This document shows, one piece after another, positions 9,983 to 22,637 of a DNA stretch of 64,000 nt. The stretch spans positions 35,879,621 to 35,943,620 of the forward strand of contig OY821784.1 of assembly GCA_963682175.1 (NCBI GenBank). The letters are read 5' to 3'. The notes below the pieces were generated by a model that was not told where the DNA came from, did no database searches, and worked only from the letters and a program-made list of their open reading frames with translations. Each line of letters begins with the position of its first letter. The first letter of the stretch is position 1. The translations under genes were made by a program, and so were the position numbers. Source of the DNA: Triglochin maritima. Lineage: Eukaryota > Streptophyta > Magnoliopsida > Alismatales > Juncaginaceae.

Positions 9983-12900
9983 ATGGATCCTTCTCTACCT
10001 GAAACCTCCATTGCTCCTGAAATTGTAGCCGCGCAGGTGTTTTGTCAACCATGTTCTTTCTGGTTCATTTTAAGGTTCATTATTGGCCTCTAACAATTTT
10101 TTTGTGTGGTTTAAGGGAAGCACGTACTACTTCCGCGAAACCAAGTGCGGTTTCGCGGCCCTTCACAAGCAGTTCGACCGGATGAAGGAGGAGGAGAAAA
10201 ATGTCTTCCAACGGACGCCTTTCGGTCACTTCCTCAGCTTTCCTCACGTCACAACTGACAACGAGATACTGGGTTGGTTCGTCGAACACTTCGACGCCAA
10301 TGAAGTCGGTCTGAGAATAGCCACTGGGGTGGTCCCATTTACGGTAGAAGACGTCGCCCTTCTACTTGGACTAAGAGTACATGGGCAGAGAGTGGATATG
10401 GATGCCATGTACGTAGCGAAACGTGACGGGGTTAACCTCGACAACACCCAGCTACTGGGTCATCTTACCGCCACGAGCAAGATGGGCGAGGAGGAGGAGC
10501 ACGTCCGACTCCTTATTTCTATGATTTTCAATCATTTTTTGTTCTTCGATGGATCACTGCGAACTAAAGCGTGGTACACGAAACACCTTAAGAACCTCAA
10601 GCGCCTCAAGAGATATGCGTGGGCAAATGCGGTTCACACTTTCTTGGTTGAAGGCCTGGAGGAAGCCCAACGGGACCTCTCGAGGAGGAGATCGTCAGCG
10701 AACTTCTCTATGAAGCAGGGCTACGTGTCTGGTTGCGTTGCCGTATTACAAGTAAGCATCTTGGTCCGGAATGAGTGTTGTGTCAGTCCGGAATAGTGTC
10801 GGTTTATGTCCGGAATAAGTGTGTTGCCTGTCCGGAATAGTCCTGTATGTGTCCGAAATGACTGTCTTGCTTGTCCGGAATACGTCTTGTGTCTGTCCGG
10901 AATACGTCTTCTGTCTGTCCTGAATAGTGTTGTCTCTGTCCGGAAAAAGTGTCTTGAGGTTTTCCGGAATAAGTGTCTTGTGGTAGTCCGGAATGAGTGT
11001 TGTGTCAGTCCGGAGTAGTGTTGGTTTATGTCCGGAATAAGTGTGTTGCCTGTCCGGAATAGTCCTGTATGTGTCTGGAATGATTGTCTTGTCTGTCCGG
11101 AATACGTCTTGTGTCTGTCCGGGATAAGTCTTGTGTCTGTCCTGAATAGTGTTGTCTCTGTCCGGAATAAGTCTTGTGTCTGTCCGGGATAAGTTTTGTG
11201 TCTGTCCTCAATAGTGTTGTCTCTGTCCGGAATAAGTGTGTTGCCTGTCCGGAATAAGTGTGTTGCCAGTCCGGAATAGTCCTGTATGTGTCCGGAATAC
11301 GTCTTGTGTCTGTCCGGAATAAGTAATTTGTATGTCCGGAATACGTCTTTGTCTGTCCGGAATAAGAGTTGTGTCTGTCCGGAATAAGAGTTGTGTCTGT
11401 CCGGAATAAGAGTTGTGTCTGTCCGGAATTAGTGATTAACGTTATGAGACTGTCCTGGGGATGTTATGTTTCTGTTTTTTAACTTATTCCTGTTTTCAGG
11501 TGTGGCTTTGCGAGAAGTTCAAATTGGGGGATCCCCGGTCAGCATTTCCACGGTTCAAGTGTTGGACCGAAATGTTTAGCAGACGCCAAATCCTTAGAAA
11601 ATGGGAAGATCGAGGCATCAACTTGTCCCGGATATACTCGGGCCAATTTGAGTTGAAGGGCACCCCAAAACTCAGTGCACGGGAGCATTCACTGTTGTCA
11701 GAGGATCAATTTCCTCCTGCAGCAGCAACTCCCGCAGCGAAGGAAACACCTTCAACTCCTGCAGAAGCAACGGTCGCCTCGAAGGAAACACCTTCAACAT
11801 CCACTCTACCAAGGATACAACTCAGTGAATGCAGCATTCCATGTGACCCACTGCTACAAGAGTTGGAACTTAGTGAGGTGAAGACGAAATGGCTGCGAGC
11901 CGAAGCAGCACTTAGGGAGGCGACCGTTAAAATTAACAACCTGGAGGAAGAACTGCGGATCTCTCAAGAAGAGTGTCGTGAGCTGAGAGTCCGTGGGGAG
12001 GAGGAAGAGAGGGAAAAGAGGGAGGAGGAAGAGAGAAATAAGAGGGAGGCGGAGGAGAGGGAAGAGAGGGAAGAGAGGGAGGAGGAAGAGAGAAATAAGA
12101 GGGAGGCGGAGGAGGAAGAGAGAAATAAGAGGGAGGCGGTGGAGAGGGAAGAGAGGGAAAAGAGGGAGGAGGAAGAGAGAAATAAGAGGGAGGCGGTGGA
12201 GAGGGAAGAGAGGGAAAAGAGGGAGGAGGAAGAGAGAAATAAGAGGGAGGAGGAGGAGAGGGAAGAGAGGGAAAAGAGGGAGGAGGAAGAGAGAAATAAG
12301 AGGGAGGAGGAGGAAGAAAAGGAGGAAGTTATGAGGAGACAGGAGGAAAGAAAGAGGAAGGCTGGGGTTGCGCTTCCGCTTTTGCACCCCAAAAAAATGC
12401 GGACCTTTAAACCACGCTTGCGCACAGAACACATACACGAAGCGCAAAGCAAATCTGGCCAAGATGAGGCACAGAAGATTGCCGCAGAAAAACAAGAACA
12501 AATAAAGGAGGCCGAAGAAGCCACCACAAAAACAAAAGGGCCCGAAGAAGCCAGTGAAGAAAAAGCGAAAGATGAACTGGCCGCCCTTGTTTCGTCCACG
12601 AGGCCAGATGTGGATGATACCGCCTTGAGAACGCTGACCAATGATGAGGTACATCGTTTATTGAATGCAACGGCCCCCGAGCGAGAAGCAAAAGATATTA
12701 TCTGGAGGGGGGTTCTCAGCATTATCAGCAGGGGTGATCTCAAGGAAATAATTTCGCGAGGCACAGAAATCACCAACGAAACGCTTGACGGCCTAATTGA
12801 GGTACTCGTCAGAAGAGGAGGGCAACAAAAGGTGGTCTGCTTATCATCCTTCGAATCGGAAATGATTGTGGAGGGACAGGGAGAAGATATAAAGAGAGAT

Positions 12901-13341
12901 TATTTACTCCCAAAAATGGAAGGACTTAATGTGGAGGAAGTCGTCATCGCACAGCCATGCTGTTTGTCCGGCCACTGGACTCTGTTCGTTGCCCACGGAC
13001 CTCGATCGGAGTTCATTCAGTACAACAGCCTCTCCCGCACGCTTAAAAGAGGTGAAAATCCTAACCTTTTAGTCGGAACTCATGAATGCACCGCGTCTAA
13101 GATAGCGGGATTCTGGCGAGGGTTTTTGGCGGTCGAATGGCCACTGAGAGTTGACAGGAAGGGTAGCCAACGACAGCTAGCGGGGAGTAACGACTGCGGG
13201 CCATACGTTTTGTACTGGATCAAGCGTTTGATGGAGAATGCTGATCCGACTCAGCCGAAGCAGAGCAAGGTTATTCACCGTTTTAGAGGCGATTTGGCCA
13301 ATTTCTTACTCGAAGACTCTGGGATGTGCGATCAACAATAA
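9983..13341 (+). CDS. MULE-carried mobile-domain-like / Ulp1 protease fusion, copy 2
   Basis: Exons 9983-10036, 10116-10751 and 11500-13341 encode the same 843-aa product as the copy-1 gene at 1146-4504. I saw no stop, frameshift or substitution relative to that gene, including the Asn at the usual catalytic Asp position. Identity at coding and silent sites alike means the duplication is too young for selection to be read from it. Confidence 0.75.
10752..11499 (+). repeat. Intron 2 TCCGGA array, copy 2
   Basis: Same length (748 bp) and same unit order as 1915-2662. Tandem minisatellites usually diverge in unit number quickly, so unchanged length supports a very recent copy. Confidence 0.88.
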
Positions 13342-15170
13342 ACGACTCTGGATGTTTTAATTTTTTTTACAAAGTTATACATGTATACATGTTAAAATTA
13401 CATAGACTATTTGAATGATTTATCAATACAATGACATTTGGTGTTGGGTTAAATTATCAATACAAGGACATGTATAAATAATCAATACTCTTAAACCGGA
13501 CAACAAATACACCTATTCCGGACAGCAAATACACTAATTCCGGACAACAAATACACTTATTCCGGACAGCAAATACACTTATTCCGGAAAAACTTAATGT
13601 TCCGTTTCTGGACAAAATTTATTCTTAAACCGGACAACAAATACACTTACTCCGAAAAACAAATACACTTATTCCGGACAGCAAATACACTTATTCCGAA
13701 CAACAAATACACATATTCCGGACAACAAATACACATATTCCGGACAACAAATACACTTATTCCGGACAGCAAATACACTTATTCCGGACAAAAAATACAC
13801 TTATTCTGGGCAGCAAATACACTTATTCCGGACAAACTTTTTGTTCCGTTTCGGGACACACTTTATTCTTATTCCGGACAGCAAATACACTTATTCGGGA
13901 CAGCAAGTACACTTATTCCGGACAGCAAATACACTTATTCCGGACACACTTTATTCTTAAACCGGACAACAAATACATTTATTCCGGACAACAAATACGC
14001 TTATTCCGGACAACAAATACACTTATTCCGGACAGCAAATACACTTATTCCGGACAAACTTTTTGTTCCGTTTCGGGACACACTTTATTCTTATTCCGGA
14101 CAGCAAATACACTTATTCCGGACAGCAAGTACACTTATTCCGGACAACAAATACACTTATTCCGGACACACTTTATTCTTAAACCGGACAACAAATACAT
14201 TTATTCCGGACAACAAATACGCTTATTCCGGACAACAAATACACTTATTCCGGACAGCAAATACACTTATTCCGGTCAAACTTTTTGTTCCGTTTCGGGA
14301 CACACTTTATTCTTATTCCGGACAGCAAATACACTTATTCCGGACAGCAAGTACACTTATTCCGGACAGCAAATACACTTATTCCGGACACACTTTATTC
14401 TTAAACCGGACAACAAATACATTTATTCCGGACAACAAATACGCTTATTCCGGACAACAAATACACTTATTCCGGACAGCAAATACACTTATTCCGGACA
14501 CACTTTTTGTTCCGTTTCGGGACATACTTTATTCTTATTCCGGACAGCAAATACACTTATTCCGGACAACAAATACACTTATTCCGGACACACTTTATTC
14601 TTAAACCGGACAACAAATACATTTATTCCGGACAACAAATACGCTTATTCCGGACAACAAATACACTTATTCCGGACAGCAAATACACTTATTCCGGACA
14701 AACTTTTTGTTCCGTTTCGGGACATTGATGTAACGTAATCCGGACATATTGGTAACGTAATCCGGACATACTGGTAACTTATTCCGGACAGAAATTAACG
14801 TAATCCGGACAGACAAACAATGTAATCCGGACTGCCTAATTACGTATTCCGGACATACTGGTCACTTAATCCGGACTTTGATGTTACGTAATCCGGACAT
14901 ACTGTTAACTTAATCCGGACATACTGTTAACTTAATCCGGACAGACATACAACGGTACAAAATTACTTAATATATTTGTCGCCATGAGAAATTAATTCAC
15001 AAACGATCAAGCAAAGAAAGGGTTGAATCTTATGCAATAATACAATGACTTTCAACAAAATTACATACAATGACTTTCAACAAAATTACATACAATGACA
15101 TTCAACAAAATTACAATGACTTTCAACAAAATTACATAGGAATAATTCCAACCAAGGACAAATACAATAA
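13342..15170. repeat. Intergenic TCCGGA satellite with 222-bp higher-order repeat, copy 2
   Basis: Matches 4505-6333 base for base in the stretches compared, including the four GTTTCGGGAC marks spaced 222 bp apart (13848, 14070, 14292, 14514). It separates the 3' ends of the Ulp1 gene and the transposase. Confidence 0.88.
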
Positions 15171-17839
15171 TCAAGGAGGAACTCCCTCGTAATGCAAATT
15201 CATGTCCCAGTCATCGAAATCGTGATCCCCCGGTTTGGGTGCTGCAGGGTGTAACGGGGGTAGAGCCTTCTTCCTGTTGATTTTCTTAACGTTACTTTTA
15301 ATTATTTTCTCAGACAAAGAAATCCGTCGTTTGCTCGGCGGTCTGCCTTTCCGTATTGTCTTATCCGGATTGAGAACGGATGTACCAGCGAACACAGGAT
15401 CAGGTCGTTGCATACGTTCCTTAAGCAACTCAAGTGCCTCTACCGCCTGAAGATATCTGTCGTTTGAGTCGAAAGCGGCCTCGGCGATCCAAAGCGCACG
15501 ACCCATTATGTCGTCGTGGCGACGAAGCGCATCGTTCCCCGTTATGCCGCTTTGAAGAGGAAACTTGACTCCATAGCTCCTTCGGATATCCTTCCTCCAT
15601 CGGTGGACGATGTAAAACTCGGGGAGCAACGCGTTTGGACGTATTCGGGCAATAACAACATAAACGTGACAACATAGGATACCGACGTGATCAAACATTC
15701 TGCAATCGCATACCCACTTCTCATCTCTAATTTGCACTGTGAACCGTTTCGACAATGGGAGGATATGTGTCAATACATGTTCGGTCACGTTGAAGTGCAA
15801 TGTGTCGTCCTCGTTGAACTCATCCTTGATGTCGCAGTACATCATCTTCCCAATTTCTAACTGCACCTTCTTGAAGACACCCACCGTATACAACTCGCTC
15901 AATTGCCTCTCGAATGGATATTTCGAAATCAATTGCGGAGCCTTATGCTGACAATCGAAATCAGACTGAGCTTCCTTCTCATACTTGTGGCGTAGTGCGA
16001 GTTCGTATTGTTGAACGAACTGCTTAAGTGTCGTCCTTGATGTGAGGTACTTATCGAAGAAGGCGTTCATACCCTCACTTCTCTGGGTTGATGCCATTCC
16101 GGCGGAAAAACAATCCCTCGAAAATGCAGGTACCCAGTGCTCTCGAATTGCATAAATGGATCGGAGCCAATTATTGTCGTGCAACTCGAAATCATCTAGA
16201 AATCCCTGCCAATTCCGCTCGAATTCTGCCGGAGTCTTGGAATCGAATACACAGTTGTTGAGGTCAAACAACGTATGCTCCCGGTACTTCTTGGGCAGCT
16301 TCACAGGGGCCTTATTCATTATGTGCCATATACAAAATCTGTGCCGCGCTTCAGGGAACACAGTCCTCACAGCCGAAGCTATGGCGCCACATTGGTCTGT
16401 TATGATCGCCGGGGGGCTTGTATCTGCACACAAAGCGATCAAGATAAAAACATATGTTAATCCGGACAGAAATAACGTAAACCGGACAGACGTCAAGGGT
16501 AAACCGGACGAGCAAAAGACGTAAACCGGACAGACGTAAAGGATAAACCGGACGAGCAAAAGACGTAAACCGGACAGGCGTAGGGGTAAACCGGACAGAC
16601 GTAAGGGATAAACCGGACGCGCAAAAAACGTAAACCGGACTTACGTAAGGGATAAACCGGACGAGCAAAATACGTAAACCGGACAGACGTAAGGGATAAA
16701 ACGGACGAGCAAAATACGTAAACCGGACAGACGTAAGGGGTAAACAGGACGAGCAAAAGACGTAAACAGGACAGACGTAAGGGATAAACCGGACGAGCAA
16801 AATACGTAAAACGGACAGACGTAAGGGAGTAACCGGACAGGCACACAACGTAAAATGGACAAAGCCGGACAAAATAAAACACGTACCGTTCATGCACGTC
16901 AACCATGTTTGGAACAACCAAATGTAATTTTGTGTCGTCTCGGAAGAGAGGAGTGCGCAACCGAGTAGGACGGACTGGTAGTGGTGATTTACCCCCACAA
17001 ATGGGGCAAAAGGCATGTCATACTTGTTTGTTATGTATGTTGTGTCGAAACATATTGCATCTCCAAAGTAAGAGTAAGCAGCTCGAGACCGACTGTCGGC
17101 CCAGAACACATTTCGTAGTCTGCCTTCGTCGTCCATATCCATTACGTAAAAGAAGCGGGAATCATTCTTCTGCATCCTGATGAAATAATCTTGGATAGCT
17201 TGCGCATCTCCTGGTCCCATTTTGAGGTTTCTAACCTCGTTCACAACATTCCTGCGAAACATAATTTTTATGACAAAGCTAAATGCGTAACTTCAACCAG
17301 GTTAAGTGGAGAATAAATAACCTTAGGTCCCGCTCGTTGAAAGACAATTTATCGTGACCTCCAGCTTCGACCACAAAAGATTGCATGGTCTTGGCGGCAG
17401 ATATACCGGCAGCATCATTGCACGAAATGCGTGCTCTGGCGGACTCCGGGACGGATCGTTTTTGACGGAGGAAGCGCATCTGGTCTTCCGACAGCATGGC
17501 GTGATTATGTTCGAGATCTACGTAGTTAATTACGTAGCCTCTGGATGGATTACCGGAGACCCTAATCCGCGCAGTGCATTCGACCCTACCGGATAACCTA
17601 TGTTTCGGTCTACCTTCACCTTGGTTTCCGGGAGCATTACCTTCCTTTGAGCAAGTAAGAGTGGCCCGTATAACAACACCACGATCGTAATGAGATTGCC
17701 TTATCTTCACACCAAAACCACAGGAATCGGCGTATGAAACGTAAAATGCTTTGGCTTCTTCGAAGGAAGGAAAATTCATCATCACTTGAGGGACGTTGGA
17801 GGCAGGAGCCGGCTGTGAGGACACATTTACGAGTGCCAT
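15171..17839 (-). CDS. FAR1-related MULE transposase, copy 2
   Basis: Exons 17839-17322, 17251-16887 and 16423-15171 (minus strand) encode the same 711-aa protein as 6334-9002, with FAR1, DDE and SWIM regions intact. Two undamaged transposase genes in tandem make further movement of this family plausible unless it is silenced. Confidence 0.85.
16424..16886 (-). repeat. Transposase intron 2 CCGGA array, copy 2
   Basis: Copy of the 463-bp intronic array at 7587-8049, with the same unit order. Confidence 0.86.
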
Positions 17840-17907
17840 TACAGTACAACAAAAATGGAGGAAGGAGAGAAGAAGGAATGGTTCGTAGGATCGGAATAAC
17901 CTAGACA

Positions 17908-18457
17908 CTCATATTTGTATCTCCGTGACGCGCCAAACAATAAGAAAGAAGACGGAGGACGTGCTGATTTGAAAAGCATTAAATGCGATGGTGGACGCAT
18001 CGGGAAAATAAAACAACAGCAACAAAAAATCAGGAGTAAGTAGTTCGTTTGTCCGGAATAAGTGTTCCGTCTGTCCGGAATAAGTATTCCAACTGTCCGG
18101 AATAAATAGTAACTGTGTCCGGAATAAGTTACGTGCTTGTCCAGAAACTAAAGAAAATGAATGACGTGTGTGTCCGGAAAAAAATGAATTTAATAAAGAG
18201 AAGGGAAGAAATAGGAGGACGAATGTTGAGTGTAGGAGCGCCAACATGATGAAAGAATGGAGTGATTTGAGACGCATTAATGAGGGATGGCGAGGGATGG
18301 CGAAATTTGTACGAAACGAGGAATAAACTAAACAAAGAAATTGTTTCTGGGGAGAGAGCGAACTCAGCCGCGTCTGCTGACTGGGTTGCCCACATCAGCC
18401 ATTCTGCTGACTGGGTTTGCAGCGTCCGTGACGCGAAGCGTTCAACAAACATTTCCC
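17908..18457. promoter_or_regulatory. Transposase-side element end, copy 2
   Basis: Same content as 9071-9622: TGTCCGGAATAAG units at 18049-18182, duplicated CTGCTGACTGGGTT, and GCGTCCGTGACGCG at 18424-18437. Here the element reaches its outer end (AACATTTCCC) before the TSD. Confidence 0.5.
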
Positions 18458-18466
18458 TTAATGAAA
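18458..18466. repeat. Target-site duplication, right (TTAATGAAA)
   Basis: Exact match to 777-785. The bases after it (TGGTTATATCT) also partly resemble the start of the element (GAGTAGTTATATA), so the boundary could shift by a few bases. Confidence 0.65.
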
Positions 18467-19695
18467 TGGTTATATCTATAACATCTAATTTCATATTATT
18501 TTGTACTTTCCAAATTATATACCATTACACTAGATGTAATCTTCATGTACTGTTAGGATATTTATTCATTTTCATTATTTACATTAATTTGAATCGAAAC
18601 ATTGACATTGACGATACAAACAGGAGTGTAAACGTAAAGAGAAGTAAAGAACACACATTTTCTCATTTTTTGTTTTAGATATGTAAACAGGACAATAACC
18701 TCCTTTGTTTTGGAGGAAAAGAGGACAATAATTATCAATTTTCTTTTATTTAGTCACTATTTTGACTGTTTTCATCAAAAGCATCAAAAGTCGACATAGA
18801 GTCGTATTTAAGGAAATTACTGGAGCTGATTCTCCCAAGATGTTTACTTATTTTTATAGTAATTGCTAGAACATATTTCGTGAAGAAACTGCAAAAATTC
18901 CACGTCTGGCGCTACAAAATGAAATGATAAAAAAATCATAACAAATAGCCAAATATGCAATAATTTTAAAGTTAAATGCGTGACGAAAATGTTTCAATAT
19001 ACAAAAAAAAAATCTCACAACAATCTCTACAAATCTAGGTGTTTCAGCTTCTTCCCCGATGCTCATAAATCATTTACAAAACTCGATGGAGCTAAATGAA
19101 ATCAGACATCATAATCACCTGCAAAATAGGAAGCTGAGGTAAGCAAATTTGACAAAAAGAAAGCTAATATGCATGGATTTGATTGCTCGTTAAGCTTCAC
19201 GACTCAAAGGATGGTTATGAACATATGAAAAAGGTTTAAGCAATGGCTTAAGCAATCTATTTACCATAGTTATAATAAGTTCCCGTATTGAATTCTTTTT
19301 TATGCTTCAAGCTTCTATTCATTTTTTGGTTATCGACATGTTAATTTTCATTGTAGATCAATTGGGATTCGAAGAAGACACCTAGGATTTGTATGTCATA
19401 AAAATGTATGTAAATTATCGAGTGCCTAACTAATTTACCACCCGTCCGCACGACTGCACATATGACTTCTCAAAGAAAAGCAAATTTCAACATAAGCATC
19501 GGATGTTTGTACTTACGATAACGAAACCGAGGTTGCACCCTAACGACACATTATATTCTACGTTTGATACAAATAGGTTGATAAATTTTCAAAAAAAAAA
19601 AAAGATTGGTAGCAAATTGTTGAGACCTCCTGAAATATCATATTAAAACGTGAGCTTCAACTGGAAATGACATTGAGAACATGAGGTAATTAAGC
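18467..19695. other. AT-rich intergenic DNA downstream of the SAP gene
   Basis: No coding region is recognised. It contains poly-A/T runs and presumably the 3' UTR of the minus-strand zinc-finger gene that ends at 19696. Confidence 0.5.
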
Positions 19696-22637
19696 TTACC
19701 TTTTACGGTATGATGATCCCCCGTGCTCCCTCTCAACATGCTCTACCAAGGCAACAGGATCGACAAACCCTTTACTACATTTAGGGCAAGCATCTATCAT
19801 CACCTTCCGCCCACCTGTAGTAGGTCGACCTTGATGAACACTCTCCGCATGCTCAATCAGAGCTGCAACATTGGAGAATTTGGCAGGACACTGAGCACAC
19901 TGCTCTACTAGAGGACCACCAGAAGTACTCGCCATCCTAGATTTCGTTTTCTGGAGTGATTGGTTGGTTGTAACGCTCAATTTACTCATACCAGCTTCGG
20001 CAGAAGACCAAACATTTGACCACCAAGACGATCCGTTTTGGTGTTGGGTTGATTGGTTTTTCTTGCTTCCACCGAGAAGGCCTAAAAATGATGATGCATG
20101 TTCAGGCTTCTTCGGTCCTGGACAATTGTGATCAAGTCCAAGCCTGTGCTTCAAGCAATGGTCCTTTCCACAGTCTTTGCATTTGATTGTGTTGGAGAGC
20201 AACAAAGTTTCCCTGCAACCAGGTGCAGGGCACCTCCTTTTCTTTGTCACGCGTTGGTAGTTTGAGGGGTCACAATCAGTATTGACATGCTTCTCCCAAG
20301 TTATGTTGGCATCTTCTTTTGGATTTAAGCGGACTCCTTTCGCGCAGAGTGGGCAGACGACAACAGTCACATCCCCCTCATTAGCATTAGGACAGGAGTG
20401 CTTGTAGTAACTCCTGTGCTCCAGGCAAAATACCTATCCAACATGGCATTACAAAAATTTGAGGTCATCATCAACCCTGTAGTAAGCACCAGTGACACAT
20501 AGAAAACTCAAAAGACATTGTTAAGCTATTTGATTGTCCAAAAATTGACAGTTAATATAAAATATTAACATGGAAAGCACGGCAGTTAGAAGATACAAAT
20601 AACTGTAACTGTGTAAACACTCCAATAACCACTACAATAGGTCTTGTCCCTTAATCATAGCAATTATGCCTTTAAACACTCAAATAACCATCCTAAGAAG
20701 TTGAAATTATTATCAAATCAAACTAACACAAATAAATCATCAGATATTCCAAAGATGACCCGAAAACTTTAAACTCATCTCTTCTTATTTCATCCATTTT
20801 GTTTTCCAATTCCTCCGTGTACATCCATGTCAACTGCCTCCTTTATTATAATCCAAAAGGGCTTCAACTTTTCAAATAGTAAGAACCAAAATATTCCGAT
20901 CCACACACAAATTTGTCAAGAAACCCAAAATCATTAACCAGACATGACCACAGAACCCAGAGTCACACCACCGAACCAAGCTAATAAGAACGCAGAAGTC
21001 AATTTCACCACACATTATAACAGGAACATGCCACTTTTCCTACTAAAAAATGTAACGTTGTCCCAACCCGAAACACATCAAATTATGTAAAGATTTCCAA
21101 AAGTACCAACAACAAACAAAAAAACCACATGAACACAATTTCCTTAAACCCGAAACAACCAATTACCCTACTCGCAAACCAACCCAACAATCCCAATACC
21201 TCATCAATTCAATTATATCGCAACACCAAATCTCCTCTCCTTTAATCTATAAAAGAAGGAACACATTTTCTTACCTTAAAACACAAAATTTTGCAACAAA
21301 ACTGGTTGACCTTAGCAACATGAACCAACCACTAGACCTACTATAACATTACAAGATTAATAAAAACCCAATATTAGCGATACTATTGCACACTGCCTCC
21401 TTATTCCGCACAAAGTTTAACTTTCCCAATCATAAACGCAGAAATTCCTAAATATCCATCAACCCATCACGGACCCACACCCACCAAGAACCTCACAATC
21501 ACGACACTATAACCCACAAAAACACCACCATATAGGTGAATGGCACAATCACAGGGTATACCATACCAGATTGCAGGTTGTATTTTTCAACTCTTCCAAT
21601 TGCATCCCCTAATTCCACAAAGCTCTCCAACATTCACCAATCCCAAAACCCCAGATTCCAATTTGCTACCAAATACCCCATATCAATAATCCTGGAAGGA
21701 AACCAACTCGATCAATCAAAGCACTACTTTAATCCACTAAAGTTGACCTTTTCCTAATCCTAAACACAAACTACATGGACAACCCTAATGGAAACCAATC
21801 CAATGCCTGAACACCTCCTTATATTCGAAAGGTTCCAACCTTTTCCAATCATGAACACCCAAGACGCCAACACCCCCGAATTCCCAAAACCTATAACCCC
21901 AAACCAACATGAATCGCCACATCACCTCCTCAATTCACACAAGGTTCACCTTTTTCTTAATTCTAAACACAAACTGCCGTCGAAAACCGAATCCAAACCA
22001 ACAAAATTCACCACATCACCTCTCAATCGAAAAAAGAGTTCACCTATTCCCAATCCCAAACTCCATCCAAAATCCCAATCTAAACCACCCTCACACCTCC
22101 TTAAAACCCGAAAAGCTCCAACTTTTCCCAATCCTTCACACCCAAAACTCCAATTCACTCCCACATTCCAAAACCGATTCCTCAAATCACAAAATCTCCA
22201 CCGTTCCACAATCCCAAGCTCAACTCCCCTCGAAAACCCCCAATCGAACCCAACCCAACACCCAAATCCGAAAAGTTTCAACTTTACCAATCCTTTCACA
22301 TCCAAAACTCCAATTCACTCCCAAATTCCAAAACCAAATCCTCAAACCACAAAACCTCCACCTTTCCCAAATCCCAAAAGCAAACTCCCCTAAAAAAACC
22401 CCAATCCAAACCACCCCACTACCCTCCCACCCCCCAAAGCCCAAAAAGATCAATCTTTCCAAATCTTAAATCGAAAAAGCTCCACATTTTCCTAATCCCA
22501 GACTCAAACTCCCCTCGAAACACAAAGAAACCACGCACCAGATGGCAGCGGTCGCACGTGAAGGGGAGGAAATCGACGAGCTTGCAGTCGTCGACGCTGC
22601 AGTGCTTCCCGAGGTCGGGGAACTCCGGCGTTCCCAT
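19696..22637 (-). CDS. AN1/C2H2 zinc-finger stress-associated protein (SAP11/SAP16 type)
   Basis: Two exons on the minus strand, 22637-22539 (33 codons, ATG start [10 protein letters not shown]) and 20433-19696, give 278 aa, close to the plant SAP11 class length. The 2105-bp intron has donor CTG/GTGCGTGG and acceptor GATAG/GTATTT, phase 0. It splits the first AN1 finger ([20 protein letters not shown] joined to [14 protein letters not shown]). A second AN1 finger ([18 protein letters not shown]...HNC) follows. Two C-terminal C2H2 fingers are [17 protein letters not shown] and [17 protein letters not shown]. The family is linked to stress responses and ubiquitin-related regulation in plants; the specific role here is not visible. 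The stop codon lies within AGGTAAGC, a good splice-donor match, so an alternative C-terminus is possible. Confidence 0.88.
21780..22530 (-). other. Strongly strand-skewed segment of SAP intron 1
   Basis: About 750 bp of the intron next to exon 1 is almost purely A and C on the plus strand, hence G and T on the sense strand. It has loosely repeated phrases such as CCCAATCCCAAACTCC and CCAAAACC. Long open frames on the plus strand come from this skew (TAG, TAA and TGA are rare in C/A-rich DNA). No gene is supported. Confidence 0.7.

Larger units (their letters stand above)
9623..18457. mobile_element. Autonomous non-TIR Mutator-like element, copy 2 (tandem)
   Basis: This repeats copy 1 at a constant offset of 8837 bases from one end to the other, and every stretch compared by eye is identical. 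It ends with AACATTTCCC directly before the right TSD, whereas copy 1 ends AACATTT and runs through TTAAT into copy 2. Either a very recent tandem duplication or an assembly duplication could explain it. The altered junction favours a real event. Confidence 0.85.

Noticed and set aside
21788..22469. Pro/Asn/Lys-rich frames of about 200 codons
   Set aside because: They come from the A/C-rich intron, which avoids stops; no domain, and inside a well-supported intron.
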